This document shows, one piece after another, positions 35,528 to 44,457 of a stretch of DNA of 64,000 nt. The position numbers and the translations under genes are program-made. The stretch comes from Kocuria dechangensis. GTDB lineage: Bacteria > Actinomycetota > Actinomycetes > Actinomycetales > Micrococcaceae. Each line of letters starts with the position of its first letter. The first letter of the stretch is position 1. The notes under the pieces were generated by a model. That model saw nothing but the letters and a program-made list of their open reading frames with translations, ran no database searches and was not told the origin of the DNA. Location: contig NZ_BMEQ01000012.1 in the NCBI RefSeq assembly GCF_014636775.1, positions 1 to 64,000 of the forward strand, given 5' to 3'.

Positions 35528-36490
35528 ATGACTTATCTCGTCGGCTCCCATCACGTGACCCTCTCCGTGGGCGGGGCGCAGGAGGACGTGGACTTCCACA
35601 CCAAGGTCCTCGGCATGCGCTTCATCAAGAAGACCGTGCTCTACGACGGGGCGACCCCGATCTACCACTTCTACTACTCCAACGCCGATGGCGATCCCTC
35701 CTCGGTGGTGACCACCTTCCCGTGGGCCCAGGCCGGGCTCTACGGCAGCCGCGGCACCAACCAGGCCCGCGAGGTGCTGCTGGCAGTGCCCGAGGGCTCC
35801 TTGGATTTCTGGTCCAAGCGCCTGACCTCCTACGGGGTGGAGAACGTGCAGGTGGAGATCTTCGGGGAGCGGCGGGTGGCCTTCCTCCACCCGTGCGGGC
35901 TGGAGTACCAGCTGGTGGGCACCGCCAAGGATCCCCGCCGGGGCTTCACCGGCCACGGTGTGCCGGCAGAGGCGGCCATCCACGGCATCCACGGGGTGGG
36001 CATCCACGTCTACGACGCCGACCGGATGGTCGACTTCGGCAACGAGGCGTTCTTCTCCCGCGGGGAGATCTCCGAGGAAGGCGACCGCGCCCGGTTCCAG
36101 GTCGGCAAGGACGACTACGGCAACTTCATCGAGCTCACCGGCAACCGCACCGACGCCCAGGGCACCTGGCGCTACGGAGCCGGCACCTACCACCACTTCG
36201 CCTGGAACCTCGACACCCTGGCCAACCAGGAAGAGGTGAAGTTCAACATCGAGGGAGCCGGCTACACCGACATCTCCGAGCTCAAGGACCGGACCTACTT
36301 CAAGTCCCACTACGTGCGCACCCCCGGCGGGGCGCTGTTCGAACTCGCCGTCACCCACGACGACGGCGGCTGGGACTGCGACGAGTCCCCCGAGGAGCTG
36401 GGGCGGGCGTTCATGCTGCCCCCGCAGTTCGAGCACGAGCGGGAGAAGATCATGGCCCAGCTCGAGCCCGTCAGCGTCGACGAGGACTGA
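35528..36490 (+). CDS. Hydroquinone-type extradiol dioxygenase (PcpA/LinE family)
   Basis: This 320-residue VOC protein has the N-terminal SHHVTLSVGGAQEDVDFHTKVLGMRFIKKTVLYDG and IYHFYYSNADGDPSSVVTTFP, which resemble LinE and PcpA (chloro)hydroquinone dioxygenases, both about 320 residues. Candidate Fe(II) ligands are His near residue 8-9, His in GTYHHFAW near 222 and Glu in GGALFELAVT near 271. It would open the ring of a hydroquinone. MhqO-type ring-cleaving dioxygenases are an alternative name for the same family. ATG 35528 starts the family-conserved region. Confidence 0.85.
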   Translation: MTYLVGSHHVTLSVGGAQEDVDFHTKVLGMRFIKKTVLYDGATPIYHFYYSNADGDPSSVVTTFPWAQAGLYGSRGTNQAREVLLAVPEGSLDFWSKRLTSYGVENVQVEIFGERRVAFLHPCGLEYQLVGTAKDPRRGFTGHGVPAEAAIHGIHGVGIHVYDADRMVDFGNEAFFSRGEISEEGDRARFQVGKDDYGNFIELTGNRTDAQGTWRYGAGTYHHFAWNLDTLANQEEVKFNIEGAGYTDISELKDRTYFKSHYVRTPGGALFELAVTHDDGGWDCDESPEELGRAFMLPPQFEHEREKIMAQLEPVSVDED

Positions 36491-36581
36491 AACCCACCGC
36501 GCCCGGCGGCGTGCCCCCGCCAGGGGCGCGCCGCCAGGGTCGCTCCCGCGCCGGGACGACACTTGAATGACAGGAGGTACT

Positions 36582-37238
36582 GTGCCGCCCAACATGCACC
36601 TGACCCACGAGCCCGTCCACCATGGGACACCCCTGGAGTCGGCGGCCCTGGTGGTCTACGCCATCCATGGGCGGGGCCAGTCCCCCGCCTTCATGGCCGA
36701 GGTCGCGGACCGTGTTGGCCTGCCCGGCGTCGCGTGGATCCTGCCGGCTGCCCATGAGGCCAGCTGGTACCCGCAGAGCTTCCTCGCCCCGCCGGAGGAC
36801 AACCAGCCGGCCCTGAACGACGCGCTGGCGACAGTCCGGGAGCAGCTGGCATCGTTGCTCGCCCAGGAAGGGCCACCGGTGGTGGTGCTGGGCTTCTCCC
36901 AGGGCGCCTGCCTGCTCTCCGAGTACTTGTTGCGCGACCAGCCGCACCTGGCCGGGGCCGTCCTGCACACCGGCGGCTACCTCGGCCCCACCGAACGGAC
37001 CTGGGTGGCCTCGCCCGGACGCGGCCTGTCGGACCTCGTGGTGGAGCTGTTCACGGCCCAGGATGACGCCTGGGTCCCCCTGCACCGGGTGGAGGCGACC
37101 AGCACCGCGTTCCGCTCCCTGGGCTGCACCGTGGAGCTCACTGTCTACGACGACCCCGACCACCACTTCAACGACGACTCCATCCGCATGATCCGCCGCT
37201 ATCTCCGACGCCGCACGGCCCCTCCCACCGAGCCCTGA
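36582..37238 (+). CDS. Carboxylesterase/phospholipase-family hydrolase (MhqD-like)
   Basis: This 218-residue alpha/beta hydrolase has ALVVYAIHGRGQSP as the oxyanion strand, the nucleophile elbow VVLGFSQGACLLSEY, an Asp in TAQDDAWVPLHR and the catalytic His in DPDHHFNDDSI. It pairs with the upstream dioxygenase as MhqO and MhqD do in Bacillus quinone-response loci (recalled). It probably hydrolyses a ring-fission product. GTG 36582 has AGGAGG at close spacing; ATG 36567 lies upstream of that ribosome site. Confidence 0.83.
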   Translation: MPPNMHLTHEPVHHGTPLESAALVVYAIHGRGQSPAFMAEVADRVGLPGVAWILPAAHEASWYPQSFLAPPEDNQPALNDALATVREQLASLLAQEGPPVVVLGFSQGACLLSEYLLRDQPHLAGAVLHTGGYLGPTERTWVASPGRGLSDLVVELFTAQDDAWVPLHRVEATSTAFRSLGCTVELTVYDDPDHHFNDDSIRMIRRYLRRRTAPPTEP

Positions 37239-37295
37239 GCCTCGGCCCAAGACACTGCACGGGATCGACACCTACCTGCACTGTTGCGGGATGTA

Positions 37296-37319
37296 TGTGA
37301 CCCCAGTCACACCTACCGT
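37296..37319 (+). promoter_or_regulatory. Perfect TGTGA-N6-TCACA promoter for the monooxygenase operon
   Basis: TGTGACCCCAGTCACA (37296-37311) is followed after one base by CTACCGT (37313-37319). This is the best of the four boxes. The ATG is 78 bases downstream. Confidence 0.65.
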
Positions 37320-37397
37320 GGAAGCAACGCAGGGCACAGAGCCCCTTTCGAGCACCCGCTGACAGCCACACAACTCCTTTCGAAGGGATCCAACATC

Positions 37398-38618
37398 ATG
37401 ACCGACACACTGGTTGAACAGTCCGCAGGCCTGCACGTGAGCGACCAGTTCGACGCCCTCATGGGACGCCTGGACGAGATCTTGCCCCTGATGAAGGACA
37501 GCGCCGCCCGCAACGAGGAACAGGGCCGGCTCACGGACGAGGTCGTCCAGGCCATGCACGAGACCGGTGTGTTCCGCATCGGCATTCCGAAGAACCTGGG
37601 CGGCTACGAGTTCTCCCCGCGCCAGGTGATCGAGACCCTCGCCAAGGTCTCCTACGCCGACGCCTCCACCGGCTGGGCGCTCATGGCGCTGCAGATGATC
37701 TCCGGCACCACGGCCGCCTACCTCGGCAAGGAGGCCGCCGATGACCTCTTCCCCGACGGGCAGTACTCCCTGATCGCCGGGCAGGGCACCCGTCTCGGCA
37801 AGGCTCGCAGGGTCGAGGGCGGGTACCGCATCACCGGCCAATGGTCCTTCGCCTCCGGCATGCACCAGGCCTCCCACATCCACACCGCCGCCCTCGATGA
37901 GGAGGCCGGCAAGGCCTACGTGTTCACCTTTCCCAAGGAGCAGGCCACGCTCGTCGACAACTGGGACGTCATGGGCCTGAAGGCCACCGGCAGCATCGAC
38001 TACAGCACCGAGGACCTCTTCGTCCCCGATACCCACGTCTACGACGTCGCCACCATGCACCCGCTCAACGGCGGGGCGATCTACCGGATGGGTCTGGCCA
38101 ACATGTCCGGGATCTGCCACACCGGGTGGGCACTGGGCCTCGGACGGCGCCTGCTCGACGAGATGCAGGCCCTCGCGCAGAAGAAGACGGGCACCCCCGG
38201 CGCCTCGGTGGACACCCAGCAGTTCTACGCCGAGTACGCCCAGGCGGAGGCCAAACTGCGCGCCGCCCGCGCCTGGGCCATGGAGGTCTGGGCGGACAAC
38301 GAGGCGACCCTGGACCAAGGCGAGCTGCTGTCCACCGAGCAGGAGACCCTCACCCGGCTCATGCTCAACAACACCACCTGGTCCGTCCACGAGGTCTGCA
38401 TGACGGTCTACAAGTGGGCGGCCACGGCGGCCTTGCGCTCCGGGGACCTCCAGCGGGTCTTCCGGGACATGCACGCCGGCACCCAGCACGTCACCTCGGG
38501 CCCGGTCGTGCTGCAGAAGTGCGGCAAGAAGCTCGCCGGTCTGGCTCCCCACGCCGAGTGGGTCTTCATCGATCTCGTCGACAAGAACCCGACTGATACC
38601 CAGGAGCAGGCGGGCTGA
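37398..38618 (+). CDS. Group D flavin monooxygenase, acyl-CoA dehydrogenase fold (HsaA-like)
   Basis: This 406-residue protein has the acyl-CoA dehydrogenase fold, seen in GVFRIGIPKNLGGYEFSPRQVIETLAKVSYADASTGWALM, ITGQWSFASGMHQASH and WDVMGLKATGSIDYS. The C-terminal helical domain ends DMHAGTQHVTSGPVVLQKCGKKLAG. Members that pair with a small flavin reductase, as here, are oxygenases that hydroxylate phenolic rings with reduced flavin. ATG 37398 follows GAAGGGATCC. The true substrate is not evident. It precedes a reductase and an alpha/beta hydrolase in one operon. Confidence 0.85.
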   Translation: MTDTLVEQSAGLHVSDQFDALMGRLDEILPLMKDSAARNEEQGRLTDEVVQAMHETGVFRIGIPKNLGGYEFSPRQVIETLAKVSYADASTGWALMALQMISGTTAAYLGKEAADDLFPDGQYSLIAGQGTRLGKARRVEGGYRITGQWSFASGMHQASHIHTAALDEEAGKAYVFTFPKEQATLVDNWDVMGLKATGSIDYSTEDLFVPDTHVYDVATMHPLNGGAIYRMGLANMSGICHTGWALGLGRRLLDEMQALAQKKTGTPGASVDTQQFYAEYAQAEAKLRAARAWAMEVWADNEATLDQGELLSTEQETLTRLMLNNTTWSVHEVCMTVYKWAATAALRSGDLQRVFRDMHAGTQHVTSGPVVLQKCGKKLAGLAPHAEWVFIDLVDKNPTDTQEQAG

Positions 38619-38650
38619 GCGCCCGCCCCGACCACGGATTGGACGATGTC

Positions 38651-39202
38651 ATGATGACGATCCCCAAGACTCCCCAGCACAACGCGCCCCGTCCCGATGC
38701 GGCGGAGATGTCGGCGGACTTCCGAGCCGCCTTCCGCAACCACCCCGGCGGCGTCGCCGTCATCACCGCCGACGCCGGGGACGGCCCCGTCGGCCTCACC
38801 GCGACCTCCGTGTGCTCCGTGTCGATTGACCCCCCGGCCGTGGCCTTCTCCCTGTCCGGGATCTCCTCCGCAGCACCCGCGATCCGGCGTGCGCGCACGG
38901 TGGTGATTCATCTGCTGGACGCCGACCAGCTGGAACTGGCCCGGACGTTCTCGACCAGCGGCATCGACCGGTTCGCCGACACGTCCACCTGGTCCCGGCT
39001 GCCCACGGGCGAGCCGTATCTGCTGGCAGCGGCAGCGTGGATGCGGGGGGAGATCACAGGCACCCTCGACGTCGGCGGCTCCGCGGTCACTGCAGTGCGC
39101 GTGCTCGAGGTGTGCCTGCGTTCCCCGGACGACGAGACCACCCCACTGGTCTACTGCAACCGCGCCTGGCACCGCCTCGGCCCCGGAACGGCCGTCGCAT
39201 GA
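38651..39202 (+). CDS. Flavin reductase, small component of the monooxygenase
   Basis: This 183-residue protein has the split-barrel flavin reductase core. ADFRAAFRNHPGGVAVITADAGDGPVGLTATSVCSVSIDPPAVAFSL is highly typical, and the C-terminus VYCNRAWHRL matches as well. It would supply reduced FMN or FAD to the oxygenase encoded 32 bases upstream. ATG 38651 is preferred over TTG 38639. Its stop overlaps the ATG at 39199 of the next frame. Confidence 0.88.
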   Translation: MMTIPKTPQHNAPRPDAAEMSADFRAAFRNHPGGVAVITADAGDGPVGLTATSVCSVSIDPPAVAFSLSGISSAAPAIRRARTVVIHLLDADQLELARTFSTSGIDRFADTSTWSRLPTGEPYLLAAAAWMRGEITGTLDVGGSAVTAVRVLEVCLRSPDDETTPLVYCNRAWHRLGPGTAVA

Positions 39203-39252
39203 CCGCCCGCACCGACGACAGTCCCGTCCCTCCGGCATCTCGAGGAGAGTTC

Positions 39253-40260
39253 ATGCCCGTTCCCCATCAGGACACGACCATCCCGGCGGTAACGTCCCGC
39301 CGCGGCCAGTTCTGGGTTCCCGGCGACACCGTGGCCACCAGCACAGGCACCGCCCAGCGCGGCCCCATGTTCGTCCAGTGGGAGGCCCCAGAACCGCTCA
39401 CCGGCAAGCGTCCGCTCGTGCTCGTCCACGGCGGGGGCGGCCAGGGCACGGATTGGCTGGGCACCGTCGACGGGCGGCCCGGCTGGGCCCACCGGTTCGT
39501 GGAGGCCGGGTTCCCCGTCTATGTGGTCGATCGTCCGGGCCACGGCCGCTCCCCGTACCACCCAGAGGTCATCGGTGAGATGGGGGCCCCGTTCAGCTAT
39601 GAGGCCGCCGTGGGCCTGTTCGCCCCGCCGGAGCGCGCCGAGGAGCAGTCCGCATGGGCATGGGGTCGCGACCCCGGGGACGAGGGCCTGGACCAGCTGG
39701 TCGCGGCCTTCGGTCCGCTGCCCGCTGACCTGGGGTACTCGCAGGAGCTCGACGCCGACCGTCTGTCGCGGCTGCTCGATCGGATCGGTCCCGCCATTCT
39801 CGTGACCCATTCCGCCGGTGGCCCGGTGGGATGGCTGGCAGCCGACCGACGGCCCCAACTCGTGAAGGCCATCGTGAGCGTCGAGCCGATGGGCCCGGCC
39901 TTCGTCGAATTCCCGGGCATGGGCGCACTGGAGTGGGGCCTCACCGCCGCACCCGTCACCTACGACCCGCCGTTGGAGAGCGCGCAAGCGGTCCGCGAAG
40001 CGGAACCGGAGACCCGGAGGATTCCCGGACTCGAGAACACCGCGGTGCTCATTGTCACCGGTGGTGCCTCGCCCTTCGCGGACTTCGCCGACGAGGTGGT
40101 GACTTTTCTCCAGCACGCAGGGGCGTCCGCCGAGCGGATGCATCTACCGGATGAGGGCACCCACGGCAACGGACACGGCTTGCTCATGGAGGCCAACGCA
40201 GAACAGGCATGCGCGCCCGTGATCCGGTGGCTGCTCCACTGGGACGAAAACGACGTCTGA
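39253..40260 (+). CDS. Alpha/beta hydrolase
   Basis: This 335-residue hydrolase has RPLVLVHGGGGQGTDWLGT as the oxyanion motif and PVYVVDRPGHGRSPYHPEV. The nucleophile is in ILVTHSAGGPVGWLAADRRP and the catalytic His region is EGTHGNGHGLLMEANAEQ. ATG 39253 has an excellent AGGAG. An earlier ATG at 39199 overlaps the flavin reductase stop, so the N-terminus could be 18 residues longer. As the last gene of the operon it may hydrolyse an ester substrate or a ring-fission product. Confidence 0.82.
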   Translation: MPVPHQDTTIPAVTSRRGQFWVPGDTVATSTGTAQRGPMFVQWEAPEPLTGKRPLVLVHGGGGQGTDWLGTVDGRPGWAHRFVEAGFPVYVVDRPGHGRSPYHPEVIGEMGAPFSYEAAVGLFAPPERAEEQSAWAWGRDPGDEGLDQLVAAFGPLPADLGYSQELDADRLSRLLDRIGPAILVTHSAGGPVGWLAADRRPQLVKAIVSVEPMGPAFVEFPGMGALEWGLTAAPVTYDPPLESAQAVREAEPETRRIPGLENTAVLIVTGGASPFADFADEVVTFLQHAGASAERMHLPDEGTHGNGHGLLMEANAEQACAPVIRWLLHWDENDV

Positions 40261-40378
40261 GCCATCTCGCCGCAGAACGCTGGGCCACAACGTCCGAAGC
40301 CATGGAGCGTCCCGCCCTGCCCTCAAGGGCCAGCCCCAGAGCGACTCGTTCACTTCAGGTGTTAGGACGGTGTATGGA

Positions 40379-40419
40379 CAAGAGGGGTGGGAGGCGCTGA
40401 GCGACCCCCACCCCTCTTG
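40379..40419 (+). terminator. Hairpin downstream of the monooxygenase operon
   Basis: CAAGAGGGGTGGG (40379-40391) pairs with CCCACCCCTCTTG (40407-40419) around a 15-base loop, 118 bases past the hydrolase stop. No T-run is present. Confidence 0.5.
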
Positions 40420-40479
40420 CCCTGGCCCTGCTTCCACTCCCTGGGCACTCTTATGAGCCGCCCGGTCCGCGCACTGTAC

Positions 40480-40586
40480 CGGGCACCACTCACGTCGCCG
40501 GCGGCGACCACGCTGGCGGCGAGGTAGTAGCCGCCGACCTTGGATTCGTCGACGAACACGTGGGAGTGGGCGGGGTATTCGGGCAC
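40480..40586 (-). pseudogene. N-terminal fragment of a DUF3800-like gene
   Basis: From GTG 40586 the minus strand reads PEYPAHSHVFVDESK, then VGGYYLAASVVAAGD. This looks like the start of a DUF3800-type protein, whose first strand carries the VDES acid. The resemblance ends near 40480, where the frame turns to low-complexity sequence. It is probably a truncated remnant. Confidence 0.4.
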
Positions 40587-41361
40587 CGGGAAAGACTATC
40601 GGCGCCCCACCCGCGCTACGACACATCCTCCCCTGACCGTCCACCACGGGTAACAGGGCACTCATCGCCCCGGCCTGACGGGTTGAGGCATCGGCCCGTT
40701 GAGCCCTGCGGTGCTTCCGAGGTCAGGGGGTCGGCGGCGAGCTCGGCCCCCGTCTGGCCGCAGATCGGCGGGAGTACCCCCGGTCGGCGGAACGGGGACA
40801 CTCCGGGCGAAGGATATGCGCTGACCAGGTGCAAGGCCGGGAACCCGCGAGGGAGCCAGCTCCCGGCCTTGCGGCCCGGGGCGGCGGCCCCGGACCCCGC
40901 GATGCTACCGCACAGTAAATATGGCATGTGCCACACCAGTTCTCCCTGGTCCGCACAAGGGCCACCGCACCCCACCCCACGAAGGACAGGGATGCTCCTC
41001 GGGGGCCCGTGACGGACCCGCGGGCGGATACAGATACAGGTGGTGGATCGCCGGGGACGGCCACCCGAATGCAGCGCACGGGTGTTTCCGCTCCTCACGA
41101 CCAGGGCGCAACCCCCACCACAGCGGTGAGGCCCCACCCTCACCTGCGCCCGGCCTCCGGAAGGGGTCCGGGCTTACGTGGATCCCTCCGCCCGGGGTGC
41201 TCGCCCCCGCGTCGGGCCACCACGGTGGGCCCTGGACCCTCCTGTGGCCACGCGGGCTGCGCTGCAGGTCAGGGCAGGACGGGATGGCCGCAGGCACTAG
41301 CATTTGCAGATGCCACCCCTGGTCCCCGGGGTGGTGCCCCCGCCGTTGGAAGAGCCCCGCC
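40587..41361. other. Long non-coding stretch upstream of the histidine kinase
   Basis: I see no convincing gene in these 775 bases. The kinase frame is open back to 40921 but shows no protein-like character before 41362. The region probably holds the kinase promoter and junction scars. Confidence 0.3.
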
Positions 41362-43074
41362 GTGGACCCAGTCGTTGCCCTCCCCCGCCTCGTCAGACTC
41401 CAGTTCCACGAACTGTCCTTGCGGGGCCGGGTCGTGGTGAGCCAGCTGCCGCAGACCCTCACCACCGTGCTGATCTATCTGAGCATGGCGGTCTTCCACG
41501 CCCCGCTGCTGGCCCACCCGCTGGTGCAGTGGGCCGGGGTGCTGACGGTGGTCCTGACCGTGGTGTGCGCGGCCGTGCCCTGGGACCGGTTGCCCTACCG
41601 GTCGTTCCTGGTGGTGCCGGTGCTGGACTTCGTGCCCATCGGGCTGTTGTTCGAAGGAGTGTTCCCGCAGATGCTGGGGGTGCCGCTGCTGGCGGCCTTC
41701 CCGGTGCTGTGGCTGGTCGCCTCCGCCCAGCTGCCCCGCACCGCGGCCCCGCTGGGGGCGCTCTTGACCCTGGCCATGCTGTGGACGCCACTGGTGTTCC
41801 GCCCCGGACCGGTGACCATCCCCGCTGTGACCGGTCCGTTGTTGATCCCGGTGATGATGCTGGCCATCGGTCTCATGGCCCAGGTGCTGACCAACAGCAT
41901 GGAGGCCAAGGACGCCCAGTTGCGCCAGCTGCTGGCCGCCGGGGCCCGCCGGGAGCGGCTGCTGGACACCGTCTTGGACGCCGTCGACGTCGGGGTCCTG
42001 GCCATCGACAGACACGGCCATGACATCCTCATGAACCGCCGGCAGCGCCGGATCCGCCTCCTGGGGGTGCCCGCCGGCCTCGAGGACGCCCCCGAGGCAG
42101 AGCTGCTGGTCTTCGGCCCCAATGGCGATCATCCTCTGCCCCCGGACCAGCGCCCGGTATCCCGGGCCGTGGCCGGGGAGGCGTTCTCCAACCAGCTCAT
42201 CCGCATCGGCCCCCCTCCGGCCCAGCGGGTGCTGTCGGTCTCCACGCGCGTGATGACCGACGAGCACTTCATCCGTGAGGGCACCGTACTGTCCTTCCAC
42301 GACGTCACCGACCTGGTGGAGGCCCTGAGAGCCCAGGACGAGTTCGTGGCCGGGATTTCCCACGAGCTGCGCACCCCGCTGACCTCCATCCGCGGCTACA
42401 CCGAGTTGCTGGCCATGGACGAGCACCTGCCCGCCCACGTCCACGCCGGGCTGGAAGTAATCGAACGCAACACCGAGCAGCTGCTGAACCTGGTCACCGA
42501 CCTGCTGGACACCCACCGCACCACCGTCGGCATCCACCGGGTCCGCCTCGATCTCGTGCCGCTGCTGGAACAATCCACCGCGGCCGCCCAGCCCCACGCC
42601 GCCCAGGCCGGCATCACCGTCAAGACCTCGGCACCGGAGTCCCTGCTGGTCGACGGTGACCCCGTGCGCATCAGCCAGGTGCTGGACAACCTGTTCTCCA
42701 ACGCGATCAAGTACTCCCCTACCGGCAGCACCGTCTTCGTCGTGGCCACCTCCACCGGCCAGGGCGCACAGATCCAGGTGATCGACCACGGACCCGGCAT
42801 GGACCCCGCCGACACCACAAAGGTCTTCGACCGGTTCTACCGCAGCCCCACCGCCCGCATGAGCACCATCCCGGGCCTGGGGATCGGACTGGCCCTGAGC
42901 AAGGACATCATCGACCAGCACGGCGGCACCATCACCTGCCACAGCACCCCGGGCGAGGGCACGGTCTTCACCATTACCCTCCCGGCCACACCCCCCACCG
43001 GACCCGACCCCCTCACCGGGAATCCACCGCACAACGCCCCCAGCAGCCCCGAGACCGCCACCAGCGATACCTGA
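41362..43074 (+). CDS. Sensor histidine kinase (orphan)
   Basis: This 570-residue protein has five or six membrane segments in residues about 30-180, then a PAS-like domain (LLDTVLDAVDVGVLAIDRHGHDILMNRR). The kinase core follows: H-box FVAGISHELRTPLTSIRGYTELL, N-box VLDNLFSNAIKYSP, G1 VIDHGPGMD, F-box VFDRFYR and G2 GLGIGLALSK. GTG 41362 gives the family-sized protein. No response regulator is adjacent, so it is an orphan in this window. It signals by autophosphorylation on the H-box His. The stimulus is unknown. Confidence 0.88.
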   Translation: MDPVVALPRLVRLQFHELSLRGRVVVSQLPQTLTTVLIYLSMAVFHAPLLAHPLVQWAGVLTVVLTVVCAAVPWDRLPYRSFLVVPVLDFVPIGLLFEGVFPQMLGVPLLAAFPVLWLVASAQLPRTAAPLGALLTLAMLWTPLVFRPGPVTIPAVTGPLLIPVMMLAIGLMAQVLTNSMEAKDAQLRQLLAAGARRERLLDTVLDAVDVGVLAIDRHGHDILMNRRQRRIRLLGVPAGLEDAPEAELLVFGPNGDHPLPPDQRPVSRAVAGEAFSNQLIRIGPPPAQRVLSVSTRVMTDEHFIREGTVLSFHDVTDLVEALRAQDEFVAGISHELRTPLTSIRGYTELLAMDEHLPAHVHAGLEVIERNTEQLLNLVTDLLDTHRTTVGIHRVRLDLVPLLEQSTAAAQPHAAQAGITVKTSAPESLLVDGDPVRISQVLDNLFSNAIKYSPTGSTVFVVATSTGQGAQIQVIDHGPGMDPADTTKVFDRFYRSPTARMSTIPGLGIGLALSKDIIDQHGGTITCHSTPGEGTVFTITLPATPPTGPDPLTGNPPHNAPSSPETATSDT

Positions 43075-43137
43075 TCTCCCCGCTTCCTCCCTCTCCCGCC
43101 GGGACCTGGTCAGGCATCCGCATCCGGCCTCTGTCCC

Positions 43138-43169
43138 GGCCCGTGTCAATGGCGTCATGCCCTCTTACA
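43138..43169 (+). repeat. Right copy of the 32-bp repeat (att or element end)
   Basis: It ends with CGTCATGCCCTCTTACA at 43153-43169, directly abutting the catB stop codon at 43170. It matches 20439-20470 at 28 of 32 positions. It lies in the same orientation as the left copy, so the two form a direct repeat. Confidence 0.75.
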
Positions 43170-44273
43170 TCAGCGGTCGGTGCGGTACTTGGTGAGCTTC
43201 TCCTCGTCCACGGCGGTGCCCACGCCGGGCACCTGGGGGACGCGGATCCGGCCCTCGGCGATGACCACGGGCTCGGCGAGGAGGTCGTCGGCCATGTCCA
43301 GGAAGTTGGACAGCTCCCCGGCCCGCTTGGAGGTGTGGGCGAAGGCGGCGCCGAAGACCACGGAGGCCACGGTGCCGACCTGCGTGTCGATCTGGTTGCC
43401 GACGTAGACGTCCACGCCCATGCCCTCGGCCAGACCGACGATCTTCGCGGCCTCCGTGAACCCGGAGCGGGCGGTCTTCACCGCCAGCAGGTTCGCCCCG
43501 CCGGTGAGGATCTCCCGGGCGGCCTCCCCGAGGTTCGGCGCCGACTCGTCGGCGGCGATGGGGATCATCGACTTCTCCACGAGCCGGCGCCGGCCGAGCA
43601 CCTCGCGGGCGTCGTCAGGCTCCTCGAGGAACTGCAGGCCCAGGTCATTGGTGCGGCGCAGCACCTCCATGGCCTCGTTGGCGGACCAGCCGCGGTTGGC
43701 GTCCATGTAGATCTCGGCGTCCTCGCCCAGACCCTCGCGCAGCACGCGGGCGGCCTCGACGTCGAGGCCGATCGGGTGCCGGCCGGTCTTGAGCTTGAAC
43801 GTGGAGATGCCGTAGGTCTCGCGGAACTGAACGGCCAGGTCCAGCAGCTCGGCGGCCGGCTTGAAGCCCAGCATGTGGGAGACCCGCATGGAGTCGGTGA
43901 ACCCGCCCAGCAGCTTGGTCACGGGCCGGCCGAGGGCCTGGCCGATGACGTCCCACAGGGCGATGTCCACCGCCCCCTTGGCGGTCTCGTTGTGGACGGT
44001 GCGGGCCATGACGGTCTGCGCCTTCTCGCGGTCGAAGACGTCGAGGCCGACCAGCTGGGGCGCGAAGATGTCCTGCACCACCGCCACGATGGACTTCTGG
44101 GTCTCGCCGTAGGTGTAGGGCCGCGGCGGGGTGTCGGCCGTGCCCACGATCCCGTCGTCGGTGGTGACGCGCACCAGCACGTGGTCGGCCTCGTGGACGG
44201 CGCCCGAGGCGAAGTGCAGCGGATGGACGTAGGGGATCGAGTAGGGGATCGCCTCGATGGTCGCGATCTTCAT
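43170..44273 (-). CDS. catB: Muconate cycloisomerase (enolase superfamily)
   Basis: This 367-residue protein has the muconate-lactonising subgroup features: KxK in TFKLKTGRHP near residue 160, metal ligands in YMDANRGW, LQFLEEPDD and IAADESAPN, and the C-terminal NQIDTQVGTVASVVFGAAF. It would convert cis,cis-muconate to muconolactone. It follows catA on the same strand with a gap of 184 bases. ATG 44273 is the family start; the frame extends upstream without similarity. Its 3' end abuts the 32-bp repeat. Confidence 0.88.
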   Translation of the reverse strand: MKIATIEAIPYSIPYVHPLHFASGAVHEADHVLVRVTTDDGIVGTADTPPRPYTYGETQKSIVAVVQDIFAPQLVGLDVFDREKAQTVMARTVHNETAKGAVDIALWDVIGQALGRPVTKLLGGFTDSMRVSHMLGFKPAAELLDLAVQFRETYGISTFKLKTGRHPIGLDVEAARVLREGLGEDAEIYMDANRGWSANEAMEVLRRTNDLGLQFLEEPDDAREVLGRRRLVEKSMIPIAADESAPNLGEAAREILTGGANLLAVKTARSGFTEAAKIVGLAEGMGVDVYVGNQIDTQVGTVASVVFGAAFAHTSKRAGELSNFLDMADDLLAEPVVIAEGRIRVPQVPGVGTAVDEEKLTKYRTDR

Positions 44274-44457
44274 GGGCGGGCAGGCCTTTTCTCGTCGGAT
44301 TGCGGGACGGGGGGCGAGGGTTGTGAGGCTGGGGTGGGCGAACAGGACATTTGGGCGGGTTGATGGCTGCCCTCGGGGCGCACGGATCCCGAGGACAGCC
44401 GCCGGCACCGACTTGCCGAGATCCGGCAGCGGAGAGAGCTCCGGACTGAGCCGGCCG

